Shown piece by piece: positions 34,601-46,342 of a stretch of 64,000 bases of DNA (positions are counted from its first letter, which is position 1; each line of letters opens with the position of its first letter). The notes below the pieces were generated by a model. It made no database searches. It saw nothing but the letters and a program-made list of their open reading frames with translations, and was not told where the DNA came from. Source of the DNA: Epichloe hybrida. Taxonomy: Eukaryota; Ascomycota; Sordariomycetes; Hypocreales; Clavicipitaceae. Position numbers and translations under genes: made by a program. Location: the NCBI GenBank assembly GCA_019022495.1, contig JAFEKR010000039.1, positions 422,001 to 486,000 of the forward strand, in the 5' to 3' direction.

Positions 34601-36007
34601 AGATGACAACGTCACTGAAGTTAGAATTGACGACCAAGGTACTCAATTTAACTTCCTAGGTAGGTACCTAGACACTTCTATGGACACTTGACTGGAAATT
34701 CAAACAAACCCTGGCCTAAAAGTACAAATACAACTTGTAAGTCGTGAAAACACTACGCGAGCACGCCTCAGCCAGGTTCAAGAGAAGCACAGTGACAAAC
34801 ACAGTGCGAGCAACAAATAGAGAGGACCACAACGGAAAGCGTAGACAAAAGAGGGGACGTAAATTTCCCACCGGACTAGCTAAATCAGGAATCAAACACT
34901 CTCTTTGTTTGGCCCTGCTAAGAAGGTGGTCCAAGCTACTGGCCGCCGGCGCCCGACACCTGCGTGTTGAAGCCCGATAGGCCAGGGTTGTCTGACCTGA
35001 GGCTTGACTCACAAAGCCCAGGTGAATCGGTACCTGCACTACCAGCCTTGCTTGAACAAGCTTGTTTCGTAGAAAAACAAGCATCAAGATGCAAAAGAGC
35101 AAAGGGTACGTTGGAGAATTGAAAAGACCCTGGTCTCCTTGATGTCTAACACTATGAACTTTGATGCCCAGCCAGTGGGGATGTTTTGCTAGAACTCGCC
35201 CGGGGCCAATTTGAACCTCACTAGAGGCAACAGGAAGTAGGCCGCTGCAGCCTCTATTTTCTTTGTTTATTTTGAGCCAAATCTGGGTCTGGTATCTGGC
35301 ATACATGTCGAATTTCACGGATATGCAATGCACGAAGACAGATGAGGTCGCTGCATTAACTAGGCTCACCGAATTGCGCTACCGTTGCATAGATAGGCAC
35401 CATGCGGTGCCACCAAGCCAGATTGTTCTGTTGGACGGGAAATCATGCGATCGCGGATTTTAGTGCCTCTGCTACGGCAGCCAGGATTCCTTGTTTGAGT
35501 ATCGTACATGACTTCTCGCTATTGTGAAAGGCAAAGTGTGGCCAGACGGTCGAGATGCCGCTGCATGCCCCATTATCGGCACCCTCGCCAATACATGCCC
35601 AATGGGAAATTACATGAAACAAATGCTTTCGCCGCTCACTGATCATAGTTTGACATGGTCTAGTCAAGATCCATGACTGCTTGAAACAACACAGGGCGTG
35701 CTTGAATAGGATGTTTGAGCTTCGCCTTCCATGCCGCTGACGTGTACGTCCCCATCTCTGCTCTCATCGGGTGATGCCCAACGTTGCTCCTGTCCAACCA
35801 GGCGAATGGAACGACTTCGGGTTTGGCAAAATGACAGTTTTGATTATTTCTCAACGATGGTTCATAATGTGTTGCCAGCCGTCGCTTAAATCGAATTCCG
35901 TTCACCCTCTCGTTCCGGTCTCTGCGTAAATGACGCGATAGACAACTATCACCCCATGTACCCGACGTTGTGGTTAAGACGATGCCATTGTATGATACGC
36001 CATTCCC
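34601..36007. other. Gene-poor region between MDR relic and EMC2
   Basis: No intact gene. A 217-codon frame on the minus strand (34716-35369) and shorter frames at 35443-35905 exist. The latter have somewhat protein-like stretches (HVISHWACIGEGADNGA, KPEVVPFAWLDRSN) that could be relics of a gene I do not recognise. Confidence 0.4.
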
Positions 36008-37158
36008 TTACCGCACGATCTTCGCAAATGAGCTGGCTAAAAGTTCCTGGGCTGCTGCGATCTCGCTAGCATTGTATCCTTGCCAAAGTTTTTCTTGGGC
36101 TTTATTTCGACGAACAATCTCTCCCAGCTTCTCGGTGGCTGCTCGATTTAGTTTTTCGGTAGTTTCTTGACTTGGTAGAAGAAAACCTTCAGCATCTTTT
36201 TTTGACTTAGGCGCAGCTTCTAGAAGCTTGTCGGTCGCCTGGTCGAATGCTTTAGTAAGAGAGCAGTATGGAATGAGTGTTTGGTAACTTACAAGTTTCA
36301 GTCCGTAGTATCCGCGCAAATAATCATCGCAAAGCTCTATACTTCGACAGAATCGTTTAATAGCTTCAGCGAAATGCTTCAACGGTCCGCCGTCTGAGGC
36401 GCTTGTGGCAGCCATTAACGAGACTTCGCCCAGTCGAGCATGGATCTATCGCTACAATCAGTCCCTACTAGTTCGCAAGCCCCAAAGATAATTTCAATGG
36501 ATGCAGCTTACATTCCATGCATTTGGTGAGAGTACGAGAACCTCTTCAAGTGCGTAAATGGCTTGAGCGTATAAGCCCTGCAAGACATACATGTCCGCCA
36601 GCTCGCTCCAGGCTTCAGGGTCCGTCGGACAGGTGTCGAGGAAAGAGTTCAGGGCTGAGATTGCTTCGGGAAGCTTTCCCAGCGATCGGAGCAGCGCTAC
36701 TTTTCTTTTTAGGATTGGCTAAATTGAAGTCAGGGAACATATCTACTTGGTCAGATGCTACTTCGATGTCAACCACTCACGATATTGGCGTCGTTTTCTC
36801 GAAGAAGTGTCTCATAATCTTCCAGGATATTCTGCAGCTCCGCATTATTTGACGCAGTGGCCTCTTTAAAAAGTCCTTGTAGCGCTAATACGCGTTCATG
36901 TTTGTCACCAAAACGGATGGTTATTCTTTCCAAGCATTCGCGCGCAGCTTCGTCGTCCCCAGTACGTAGGCACAGAACCATCAAGTTCTCGTACATTGTC
37001 CAAGTATCGGCGTTTTCCGTGACTGAGAAAAGAGATATAAGAGGCGAGGCCGAAAAAGCCCTCGGGTTTTTGCGCAATATCTCGGGCGCTTGTTGCGCCA
37101 GCTTCAATGTCTCTGCTGGCGAGAGGTTGCCGACTGGTTGAAGGAGAGACAGCGCCAT
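36008..37158 (-). CDS. EMC2: ER membrane protein complex subunit 2 (TPR protein)
   Basis: Four exons: 37158-36781, 36718-36512, 36445-36293 and 36238-36008; 322 residues, all introns in phase 0. The protein is an all-helical tetratricopeptide-repeat chain: TWTMYENLMVLCLRTGDDEAARECLE, then KLPEAISALNSFLDTCPTDPEAWSELADMYVLQGLYAQAIYALEEVLVLSPNAWN, and HFAEAIKRFCRSIELCDDYLRGYYGLKL. The WSELADMY/AIYALEEVLVL block is characteristic of EMC2. It sits on the cytosolic face of the EMC insertase, which inserts tail-anchored and multipass membrane proteins. There is no signal peptide, as expected for this subunit. Confidence 0.94.
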
Positions 37159-37623
37159 GGTACGAATTGACGTGGATTGATATAGGAAACAGCGTGGAAA
37201 TCAAATAGATCCAAGGCGAATGTAATGACGATCAGAGTTGATACACGACGCGACAGAATCAAGGATCTGGTCAATGGTCGAGAAGCTGTATATGCAAGTT
37301 GAGAGGTTCATTCATGAGCTTCCTCCCCACAAGTTGCACCTGCGACATGAGGAGCTGGGCTAGGAACCTGACGGAAGGCGCGAATATCCGAGGCCGGCCC
37401 AGTCTGGCCAATTACATAGAGGACCAGAAATTTCCACCCCACCAAGGCACTTCGAATATTTATCAACGTAGCACTTTTTCCCCGTGGCTGGTTTTGATCT
37501 TCCTTCCCTATCAACTTTTTTTTGGGCTCGTCGATAGCAGAGCCAGAAGCCCAGCTACAAGGGCAGGTGGCCCCAAAATTCCTGTTTATCTGACTGTGAT
37601 ACTTCACAATCATATCAGGTATT
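37159..37623. promoter_or_regulatory. Divergent promoter, EMC2 / tRNA methyltransferase
   Basis: A 465-bp spacer between outward-pointing starts. The open frames that cross it have no family support. Confidence 0.5.
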
Positions 37624-38930
37624 ATGGCTGCACCAAGCAGTGTTCCTGCTGTGGATGCTGCAGGCACGAACGCCTCTCTTGAGAAGCTGGCCGCGCTGGA
37701 TATCACTGGTGACAAAGATGCCAGTGCAGAAGTGCCGCCGCATCGATCACACGATCCAGCCAAGAGCTTGAAACGGACAGACCCGTTTCAATTTGGCAGT
37801 CGCTTTCTTGGCGAAGGGGACAACGTGTTTGAGTTCAATGCTTGGGATCACGTTGAGACTGACGATGCGTACAAGGAATACGCTGAGCGTCAATTCGAGA
37901 TGCAGCGCCAATCTCCAGTATCTGACTTTGACAAAAGTAAGTCGCGTCGCATCATGCTTTTTGTTTCTGTACAACTTGTTAAAATAACGGGCGTACCTGC
38001 CCTCGTGTTGTGATGATCCCCAAGCAATGCATAGTTCATCTGAAACTACTGATGAGACCTACACCTTCAATAGTCTTTCGCTCCCATCTGAACACACTCA
38101 AAACCCTTGACTCTTACGCAAACTTGTTCTTCTGAGATAAAAGAAGTTGAGACAACATATGCTGACTCCAGAGTGCAGGCAGGTTCAATGGCAATCCAGC
38201 CAAGTGGTGGAATCAGTTCTACAAGAACAATACCGCAAACTTTTTCAAGAACCGAAAGTGGCTCCAACAAGAGTTCCCTATTCTCGCCGAAGTAACCCAA
38301 GAGAATGTTGGGCCTAAAGTAATTCTCGAGATCGGCGCTGGCGCTGGTAACACAGCATTCCCTGTTCTTGCGAACAACAAAAACCCCTTATTAAAGATCC
38401 ACGCGTGCGACTTCTCCAAGACCGCTGTTGAGGTCATGCGCAACCATGAAGCGTATGACACAAATTACATGCAGGCTGACGTGTGGGATGTCGCAGGAGA
38501 GTGCCTGCCTCCTGACGTCGAAGAAGAATCCGTAGATGTCGCCATTCTGGTGTTCATTTTCTCTGCCCTATCACCAACCGAATGGGCAAAGGCCGTCCAC
38601 AATGTGCATAGAGTACTAAAACCAGGAGGCTTGGTCTGCTTCCGAGACTATGGAAGAGGAGATCTTGCCCAGGTTCGCTTTCGCAAAGGTCGATACCTAG
38701 AAGAAAATTTCTACATCAGAGGGGACGGTACTCGCGTCTATTTCTTTGACAAGGATGAACTCGCTGCCATATGGTGCGGCGAGACTGCTGCCGGCGACAA
38801 TGCATGCAAGGCCAACGTGCCCCAGTTCGAAGTCGAGAACCTCGGCGTTGATCGTCGCTTGCTCGTCAATCGAGCTGAAAAGCTGAAAATGTATAGATGC
38901 TGGCTGCAGGGTCGATTTAGAAAGAAATAG
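37624..38930 (+). CDS. tRNA 3-methylcytidine methyltransferase, METTL2/Trm140 family
   Basis: Two exons, 37624-37936 and 38179-38930, separated by a 242-nt intron; 354 residues. N-terminal features: a variable Ala/Ser-rich start, then DPFQFGSRFLGEGDNVFEFNAWDHVE. Splicing creates DFDKSRFNGNPAKWWNQFYKNN, the signature around the m3C-specific loop. The Rossmann methyltransferase fold follows, with SAM motif I ILEIGAGAGNTAFP at about 153-166, acidic loop HACDFSKTAVEVM, VDVAILVFIFSALSP, and KPGGLVCFRDYGRGDLAQVRF. The C-terminal DRRLLVNRAEKLKMYRCWLQGRFRK is also typical. The enzyme methylates C32 in the anticodon loop of Thr/Ser tRNAs in related fungi. In budding yeast the homologue is fused to an actin-binding domain; here it is not. 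Confidence 0.95.
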
Positions 38931-39022
38931 ATGAAATCTCAGATGTCAACAATAATACAAAGACTAAAAGAAGCTGAAGCCCCTTTTTTTTTTTTGGAAC
39001 TTACGAATACCAGTTCTATCAA
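38931..39022. other. Short convergent spacer, methyltransferase / phosphatase
   Basis: Only 92 bp separate the two stop codons, with an 11-nt T-run at about 38984-38994. Transcripts of the two genes must overlap or end very close together. Confidence 0.6.
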
Positions 39023-40319
39023 TCAATGCATGAGCAACTCCCGAAGTACAGCTCTCTGATCTGCCTCAAAGCCAACGCCGTCCAGATAAGCCTCCAAACC
39101 ACCGTACTTGAGATGCAAGTGCTTCTGCAACCCACTGATCATGACTGGGGATGTAGCCACCCACTCATCCGTCAACCCAACTTCCCGCACTTCAGCTAGT
39201 CTCTCCTCCCTCTCTTCCTCTAGAGCCTTGTCAGTGAGAGAATAGTCATGCTCGATGGCATCAAGAGGAACACCGAGTATCATCAAGATCAAGATGATGA
39301 TTAAACCTACAACGCTCAATCATATCAGTTTCCCGTACGGCAATCGAGAACCCCCCCTTCTCCTCACTGGAGATTAGTTCTACAAGAACATGAACCGACG
39401 TACCTGTCCTATCTTTACCTTGCGTACAATGTACCAAGATGGGCAGTGAGCCTTTACAAGTATACAGCGAAAGAGCGGCTTGAATCTCCGCCCCTGAATG
39501 ATCAACCGTGTCGACTCCGAGACCCAATAGCCCTCGGGGGAGCATCACCTCTGTCGCGATGATCCTGACGGCAGGGATTCGATATCCGAGTATGAACAAG
39601 AGAACGACTTTGCTGAAGTTCCGCCAAAAGTGACTGTATTAGTTGCACGAACTGTACATCATCATGGGGATCTCTTACAAGAAGCTCGACCAGGTTAGTT
39701 GGCGGAGGAGATTTCTTTCAAAGGATCGTCCTCTAACTTTGATCTCTTCGTACTTTATGCCGTTGATGTGAGGAAGACTCGGTGGGGGTGAGAACCAGGA
39801 GGACAAGACGTTGGAGCTAATTTGAGGGTCTCGTCGGGATCTCTGTGCATGCTTGATGAGCTCGGTTCTATTATATTCTAGATGGTTAGACAATTCAGTC
39901 TCTGGTTCCATGGACCCCGTATAACCAGTGTACTTGTCGGAAGAACATTACCTGGTTCGAAGATCAATTATGGTCCGGATGCCAAGATCATCCTTGATCA
40001 GGGCTTTGTCTTCCGAGGAGGCATCGTCTACGGGGTGGGATTAGTATCTCGCGCTGGCAGAGACGGCTTTAGCTACGCGAAGAATGTACCTGGTCTTGCG
40101 GAGCGGAACAAGACACCCTCGCGGAGGAGCCTGCACGACGGCGAAATGTCTTATTAGTCGCATGAGCAAAGTACGATAGCTATGGGGTCTAGAAGTCTGT
40201 CCTGTTGCTGTGCTTTTGTTGCCCAGGGCTCGACCTTACTTTCTGCCCAAGTATCGATTCACCGTTTGTCCAACGTCTCTAAAGTTGGCCACGCCTTGGA
40301 GCCCGATGGGTTGGCTCAT
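39023..40319 (-). CDS. Tyrosine/serine phosphatase of the Y_phosphatase3 (HCxxGKDRTG) family
   Basis: Six exons: 40319-40240, 40130-40090, 40027-39952, 39867-39679, 39612-39404 and 39306-39023; 292 residues, with every phase agreeing. It begins MSQPIGLQGVANFRDVGQ, the usual NFRD entry motif. LLREGVLFRSARP and IRTIIDLRTRTEL follow, and then the active-site P-loop HCTQGKDRTG (nucleophile Cys191, Arg197), whose final Gly codon is split by the last intron. The C-terminus has GVPLDAIEHDYSLTDKAL and a helical LRELLMH end. The family dephosphorylates phosphotyrosine or related substrates in the cytosol; the exact substrate here is unknown. The gene is intact although a transposon lies only 79 bp upstream of its start codon and a 12-kb retroelement begins 600 bp upstream. 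Confidence 0.92.
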
Positions 40320-40388
40320 TTTGGGTGGTGAACTTTGCGACAAGGCGGTGTACATACGGATGATATTATGTGAGCACAGGTTTCGGTG

Positions 40389-40397
40389 GACTGAGGC
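40389..40397. repeat. Target-site duplication of the TIR element (left copy)
   Basis: The 9-bp sequence GACTGAGGC directly precedes the TIR element and is repeated exactly at 40848-40856 after it. A 9-bp duplication fits Mutator-like transposition. Confidence 0.9.
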
Positions 40398-40461
40398 GGG
40401 TCACTAAACGCGCATACCTCCTTTTTTAAATGCGCATACCCCCTTAGTCCCAATCCGGAAG
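40398..40461 (+). repeat. Left terminal inverted repeat of the 450-bp element
   Basis: It pairs with the reverse complement of about 40784-40847. Two mismatches fall in the first 53 bp and a few more in the inner 11 bp. Confidence 0.9.
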
Positions 40462-40617
40462 GACGGTCTCTATACCTACTTTTAGTGTAGCTCGCGTCTG
40501 TTAATTTTCACTATTATTAGAAAGGCGTATAGCGTTAATCACGTCTTTAGTGGTTATATAAAAAGGCTGTATCTTAAAGGATTTAATAGCTTTAATAGCT
40601 TTAAGGGATAATATTAT

Positions 40618-40668
40618 TACGTTACGTTACGTTGCGTTGCGTTGCGTTGCGTTGCGTTACATTACGTG
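40618..40668. repeat. GCGTT/ACGTT pentanucleotide repeat inside the TIR element
   Basis: About eight to nine tandem five-base units (TACGT, then GCGTT copies, then TACAT and TACGT) lie near the middle of the 450-bp element. Confidence 0.8.
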
Positions 40669-40783
40669 ATGCCTCGTGATAAAATTACAAGCGTTGCAAG
40701 CTTTGCACGTTATAGTGTGCTGCTTGTATTTACCACTAAAGAGAGCTAGTATATTTAGCGGGGGATTAGGTGAAAAGGTACTT

Positions 40784-40847
40784 CTTCCGTTTTAGGACTA
40801 AGGGGGTATGCGCATTCAAAAAAGGAGGTATGCGCGTTTAGTAACCC
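40784..40847 (-). repeat. Right terminal inverted repeat of the 450-bp element
   Basis: It matches the left TIR in inverted orientation. The 9-bp duplication GACTGAGGC follows immediately at 40848-40856. Confidence 0.9.
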
Positions 40848-40918
40848 GACTGAGGCATGTGCGGCAGGCAGGTTCGGGCAGATTCCTTGTGGTGCCGCTC
40901 TGGACCGTCACCGTTGAC

Positions 40919-41151
40919 TGTTAGACCGAGCAGCTAGGATTAGAAATGAAGGTGTGGATTAAGTTACCTGACCCTGTAAGAGGGCGCGGACTACGGTTTA
41001 AATAACTAAGTACCTATACCATAGGGTGTGTAATCTACCTATATAAACTATACTATACATCTACTAAAGGTCTAGAAAAGTAACTAGTTAGGTAAGTCCT
41101 AGTGTCTAAGTTACTTATATATAGTTAAGCGCTTATAGTAGGATTCTAATA
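40919..41151 (-). repeat. Outer element LTR, left copy (3' LTR)
   Basis: 233 bp, plus-strand ends TGTTAGACC and GGATTCTAATA. The outer 80 bp near the flank is almost unmutated. The inner end has changes relative to the right copy that are all C-to-T or G-to-A, which destroyed the terminal CA. Confidence 0.93.
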
Positions 41152-42099
41152 TATCCCCCTAGGAGGCCTGTAATTAAGGCATCCTATAATAATTTAATTA
41201 AATTAATCTCTATAATAATCTAATTATTATTAATTATAGCAGGGTCTTCTAGTAATTCCTACTCTTTTAGGTTAGTACTAAGTATTTAATCTAGTAACTA
41301 TATAAGCCCTAGTGCCTATCTAAAATCCATAAATGCTTTTCCTATTAGTAGCTTTATAAGGCTATTAGTAATTATCTCTTTTATTACCTTCTAGGTAATA
41401 TTAAAGGTTCCCTTTATAACCTCTTAATAAAGCTAGTAATAATAGATATTAATATAGTATAGTTATGTTATAAGCTTAATAAATTCTTTCTTAAGAAAAT
41501 AAATTATTTATATATTATTATATTTAATCTTAAGGGTATTATCTCTAAGATATAATCTAACTTCCTAATATAATTATTTAAAGGTAATTAGCTCTTTACT
41601 ATAATATAATAGTGCTAGGAGCTTTACTTCTATAAAAGAGATTATTATAGTCTCTTATCTTCCTACTTTAAAGAGCATAGGACCTCTAAAGAGCTTTATA
41701 ACATAGCCCTATAAGCTTTTTCTTATAACTAGATTATTAGTAAAGGAAGTATTACTATATACTTTAAGTTTAGGGTTATTACTATTAAATTTAATTAAGA
41801 GATCTCCCTATATATAACTATACTCTAGAGCCTTTTCTATAGCTTCTATATGCTAAGGTCCTAGATATTAAAGGTGCTGTAATAGTTATAATACTATAAA
41901 GGTAATATCTAGCTATATAATAATTATAGGATATAATAAAGTACTAACTAGGGATTAATATCTCTTTAAATCCTTTAGATTAATATTACCTTTAAAGGGA
42001 TTAAGTAAAATAGTAGTTATTAGTGCTATTAGCTTCTATTCTAGGACTTTAATATTAAATTTAATTATGGCTTTATTCTAATAGGACTTCTAATTAAGC

Positions 42100-42960
42100 T
42101 ATAATTATTAATTTTCATGATCTCTAATGATTTTAACCCTTAAGAACTATTATAATTTGCTAAGGTTCTTTATATTATACCTCTTAAAGAGTCTCTCTCT
42201 AAATTTATTATAAAGAGCTAACTTTCCCTTTATAAATAAAGCTATAAGGTTATTAATATAGAAGAAAATAATTAATCTATCCTTAATAAATATATAAATA
42301 TCTTTAAAGATCTATATAAATCCTTTACTTACTAACTATTTAATTAATTCCTTTATCTAAAGAAAGGGAGCTTTGTGTAGCCTATAGATAGCGTTTAAGA
42401 GCTTTAAGTAAGCTTATTTATCTCTATAACCTAGTGGTATCTTATAATATACCTCTTTATCTAGCTTTAAGTTTAGGAAAGCTATAATAAAGTTATACTA
42501 ATACACTTTAAGGTTAAAGTAGCATAGAATTACTATAAGGAGCCTAAATATAATACCTACTAATATAGTAGCTTTTATAAAAAGGTTCCCTTTTGCTTGC
42601 TAATTCCTAAGTATATATAATTAAGCCTTATGCCTTATAAGGTAGCCTAATTAATTTAATTTATAGGCAAATACCTAAGTAAGTCCTAAGATCTTAATAT
42701 ATAAAGGGACTTCTAATTTACTAACTTTAATAGTAACCTTATTATTAATAACTTTATTATACTCTTTATCTCTTGCTTTAATAAATACCTTTTCTTTAGG
42801 GTACCTAGCTAAATAATTATAATAAGTAAGAGGTAGAGGAAGTCTTAATATATAAGGCTTTTCTTTGCTCTTAGCTCCTAGGGTAAAGGTAGTAGTAAAA
42901 GCTTTAAGGAGGTTATCTTTGTTAATATTAGGAATATCTAGATCTTTGTCTTTATAATCT
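42100..42960 (-). pseudogene. Copia reverse transcriptase remnant of the outer element
   Basis: One minus-strand frame can be followed with interruptions. It shows sequence resembling RVT_2: a YLIRHKA segment, AFLNLKLDKEVYYKIPLGY, LLNAIYRLHKAPFLWIKELI and IIFFYINNLIALF, the last at the position of the catalytic YVDD motif. The YVDD aspartates read as Asn (YINN), consistent with G-to-A change. The sequence is non-functional. Confidence 0.85.
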
Positions 42961-43499
42961 ATTTTAGAAGGATTTAATAGACTATTAATATTTATTAGTT
43001 TGTAATCTAAAAAATCCGGTTAATAGCTAGGTGAATTTAGAGGAGTTAGGAGAGTTAATTCCTAAGTTCCTTTTCCCTTTTCTTTATTATTTAGTTAATT
43101 GTAATTATGTTAATCTTCTTGCTAATAGATTAGAGGAAAGGAGTCTTATACCTATAGGTGCCCTATATCTTAAGGATATCTTACATTTATATTATTAACC
43201 TTAAAGTCTTCTATAAGCTCTTAAAGGAGGTGTTTTTTAGGTTCTTTTTTCTTAATTAAAAGGTCCTTTTCTTAAGCGTAGAAGATTAACTTATTAAAGG
43301 TAATGTAGCTTAATAAGAACTAATAATTCCTCTGTATTATTAGTACCTAAATTAGATATTAGGTAGAAGAGATGTGACTAGCTAGATAACTAATGTAAGC
43401 TCTTTATGATAGCTTTAGACCTATCTTCCTAAGCCTATCTTATATTATTATAAAAGCTTTATAACTAAAAGCTTAAAGATAATTTAATAAAGCTTCTAG

Positions 43500-44300
43500 C
43501 TTTTCTAGTAAATAATTCTATTAAAGCTTATTCTTTTATAGCTATTTATTTAAAGCTTAATGTAGTAAAAGCTAATCTAGAGACTTTCTAGGTATGTAAT
43601 TAAGGATATAAATAGCTACTTCCATAGCTATAGGCTAAAGATTCTCTAGAAAGCTTACTTAGGTTATTAGAGTTATTATAACTCTTATTATTACCCCCCT
43701 AGACTACTTAGTATACCTATTTTAATATAGATAAGCTAGACTAGACTTTCTAATAATAATACCTCTATTAGTAACTTTTACCTCTTGCTTCTTAGTCTAG
43801 AAGGTAGTTTCCCTATTAGTAATAATAACTATAATATAGATTCTAAAGGTCCTTACGTAGCGCGCTTCTAATTAATTAAAGTAAGATGTAATTTTAGTTT
43901 TTATTAGAATTATAAAGATATAGCAGAGGCCTGTTGCCTTATAAGTGAAGAGTGTAATATAATAATCCTTATTATAGCCCTATAATTAAGCAAAGAGATT
44001 ATAGGTTATAACCTAAAGAGGTCCTAAGGGTAAGGAATCCGTCTATAGAACTCGCGATATTTACCTCTACGCCTTAGCTATGTAGCAAATCTTGTATTTA
44101 CCCTTGCTGCGCTCTTTTATTAGTATGTTAACCTTTTAAAGCACTTAATCTATTATATCTTCTCCTAGATAAGCCATTCTTGTGTACTAAAGGTTTGCTT
44201 TTATAGCTATTAGGGGTTTTAGGTTATAAGAGTTCCTTCTAATAGCAAAAGCCTTATTAGGGCTATCCCCTTTAATATATAGCTAAGTACTAATAGTTAT
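43500..44300 (-). pseudogene. Copia integrase-region remnant of the outer element
   Basis: The minus strand shows a GAG-pre-integrase/integrase-like run: RMAYLGEDIID, VNILIKERSKGKYKICYIAKA, RQISR and TYNLFA, then LFTYKATGLCY, each separated by stops. It lies upstream of the RT remnant in element orientation. Confidence 0.75.
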
Positions 44301-46084
44301 AGTTAAAAAGATCTTATAATTACCTCTTACTAGGTCTATAATAATCCCTATAAGATTATCTTACCTTAGGCCTTTTGTTATAAGTAACTAAAGTAATATA
44401 AGGTTTGTAAAGAAGGTTAGTTAATACTATATATTTAATAATATAAGGGTCTGACTATTTATTAATTTAATCCGGGCTATGCTAATGCTATAAGCCTTAG
44501 TAACTCTGTACCTAGCTTAGATACTTAGTTAATTACCGTAATCTAGGTTAATAAACTAGCGTTTATTATTAAAGATATATACTAAAGTACTGCTATTAAG
44601 TATTACTTATAAGCGCCCTTAGGCATAAAAAGCCTCTAAAGATAGCTTTATAGTAATAAAGGTAGTATTACCCTCTAGCTTACTTTCCTTTGCTTCCTTT
44701 ATATTATACTCCTTAAGCTATATATTATAGGCCTTTTTAATATTATTAGATTATTAATTTATTACTTCTTTTACCTTTTTTAATTAATCTTCCTTAATAG
44801 TCTAATTCTTAGGTAAGTAAAGCATTTAATAGTTCTTCTAAGAGTTCTTTAACTTCTTAGCCTTATACTTATTATAATAAATATAAAGTAACTTCTTATC
44901 TCCCTTATTAAGATCTTCTTTAGTTTAACTATTAAGAGTTAGCTTTACTCTAAAAGATTCTCTGGATTTACTTTAAGACCTTCCCTAGGCTTTAATTAGA
45001 TACCTAATTCTTATAATTATAGAGTAAAAATTTAGGGTTTTACCCTTAATCTTAGCGGTAAAGATTAGTAAATTAATTTAAGCTGAAATTAAAGGGAATT
45101 AGGTGCTAATAGTATTATTAATTATCTTAATTAGAGAGTTACCTTTTGTGATTAAGTAATTTGCTTAAAAACATTACTTATAGCTAATTAATACATTAGT
45201 AAGCTATTTATTAATATTAATCTTTACTAGGCTACGCTTAATAACTTTATTAAAGTTAACCTTAGCGTAATGCCTAATTATTCTATTTAAGGGCATTACA
45301 TTCCTTATAAGCTCTCTAAGCTTCTTATAAAGTAAGATATACTATAGGATTATTTACTTATACTTATTTCTAAGCATTATAATAAACTAATTATAGTATT
45401 CTCTTATAGTCTTTAATAGACTCTAATACTAACTATTAAACACTTAATATTATCTATTTAGAACTATATACTAAGCGCTATCCTTAGTATTATCTAGTTA
45501 TTAAGGGTATTTAAAGTATCCCTCTTTAGTTAAGTTAATAATAGGAGTAACGCTCACAGGGGGAGAGCTTTCTTAAGGTTACTACTAATTACTTATAATT
45601 CTAGATATTAACGTTCTTAAGCGTGTTTAAGGCCCTTTAGTCTAGTTTTCTAGTAAAGTAATTAAAGCTATAATTACTACTTTTCTTATTACTAGAGTCC
45701 CTTTTCCTATTAGGATTAGCGGCTTAGGTAAGTAGTTAAGAGTTATTATTAAATTAGGATTAATAAAAACCTAAATCCTATCTTTAATAGCTCTTACCTT
45801 TATTATCTTAAACCACAGGTCCTAATAATAGGGTTCCTATAGCTTAACTACTAGCTTATAGCCTTAAGTAGTGTTAGTTTCCTTAGATATCTTAATAATA
45901 TCCTATATTATTATTATTATAATTTATTAAACTTTAACCTATATAGATCTTTCTTACTACTAGGGGTTACCTAATTATAATATTAATAATTATGATTAAA
46001 CCCTGTCCTCTTACTAGGATATACTAAATCTAACGATTAATTAATTAGAATTAACTTAATAAAGGTATTAATTAGAAAGAAAGG

Positions 46085-46342
46085 TGTTGATTCCTTCGGA
46101 TCTTCATCGGTTCAATCGTGGCCAAAGACCAGACCAATTGTGGGTCCGGCGCGATGCACGTAATATGATTGGCTGCATTAATTCGCCACCCCCTTTTATG
46201 CCTTATATACGGATTTCGCTTACTTTTCTAGCATCTAGACTTTCCCTCTCTTCTCCCTCTTTCCTAGCTAGCTAACTATCTATTATTAACTTCGAATTTA
46301 TACGGGATTTATTACCTGCGCAGGACCTTGGTGTATCTAATA
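46085..46342 (+). repeat. Nested element LTR, left copy (5' LTR)
   Basis: 258 bp, starting TGTTGATTCC and ending GTATCTAATA. Its first 110 bp keep normal base composition although the surroundings are RIP-changed. The end lost its CA terminus by C-to-T change compared with the right copy. Confidence 0.93.

Larger units (their letters stand above)
40398..40847. mobile_element. 450-bp non-autonomous TIR element, probably MULE-type
   Basis: The ends are inverted repeats of about 64 bp beginning GGGTCACTAAACGCGC on the left and GGGTTACTAAACGCGC (reverse complement) on the right. The first 53 bp differ at only two positions, both C/T or G/A changes. The element is flanked by a perfect 9-bp target-site duplication. 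Each TIR itself contains a doubled module (GCGCATACCTCC and GCGCATACCCCC). The interior is AT-rich, has no coding capacity, and holds a short pentanucleotide repeat. Size, long TIRs and 9-bp duplication suggest a Mutator-derived MITE mobilised in trans. The autonomous partner is not in this window. Confidence 0.88.

Noticed and set aside
34716..35369. 217-codon frame on the minus strand
   Set aside because: No recognisable motif, unusual composition, no splice partners and location in a gene-poor relic region.
33840..36007. Secondary-metabolite gene cluster suggested by an enoyl-reductase-like fragment
   Set aside because: The reductase is a pseudogene and no polyketide synthase, peptide synthetase, terpene synthase or cytochrome P450 is recognisable nearby.
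40857..40918. Possible tRNA T-loop (GGTTCGGGCAGATTCC) near 40871
   Set aside because: No acceptor stem, D-arm or anticodon arm can be formed from the flanking sequence.
46084..46275. 63-codon frame in the nested retroelement
   Set aside because: It lies entirely in the unmutated part of the left nested LTR and is open only because RIP did not create stops there.
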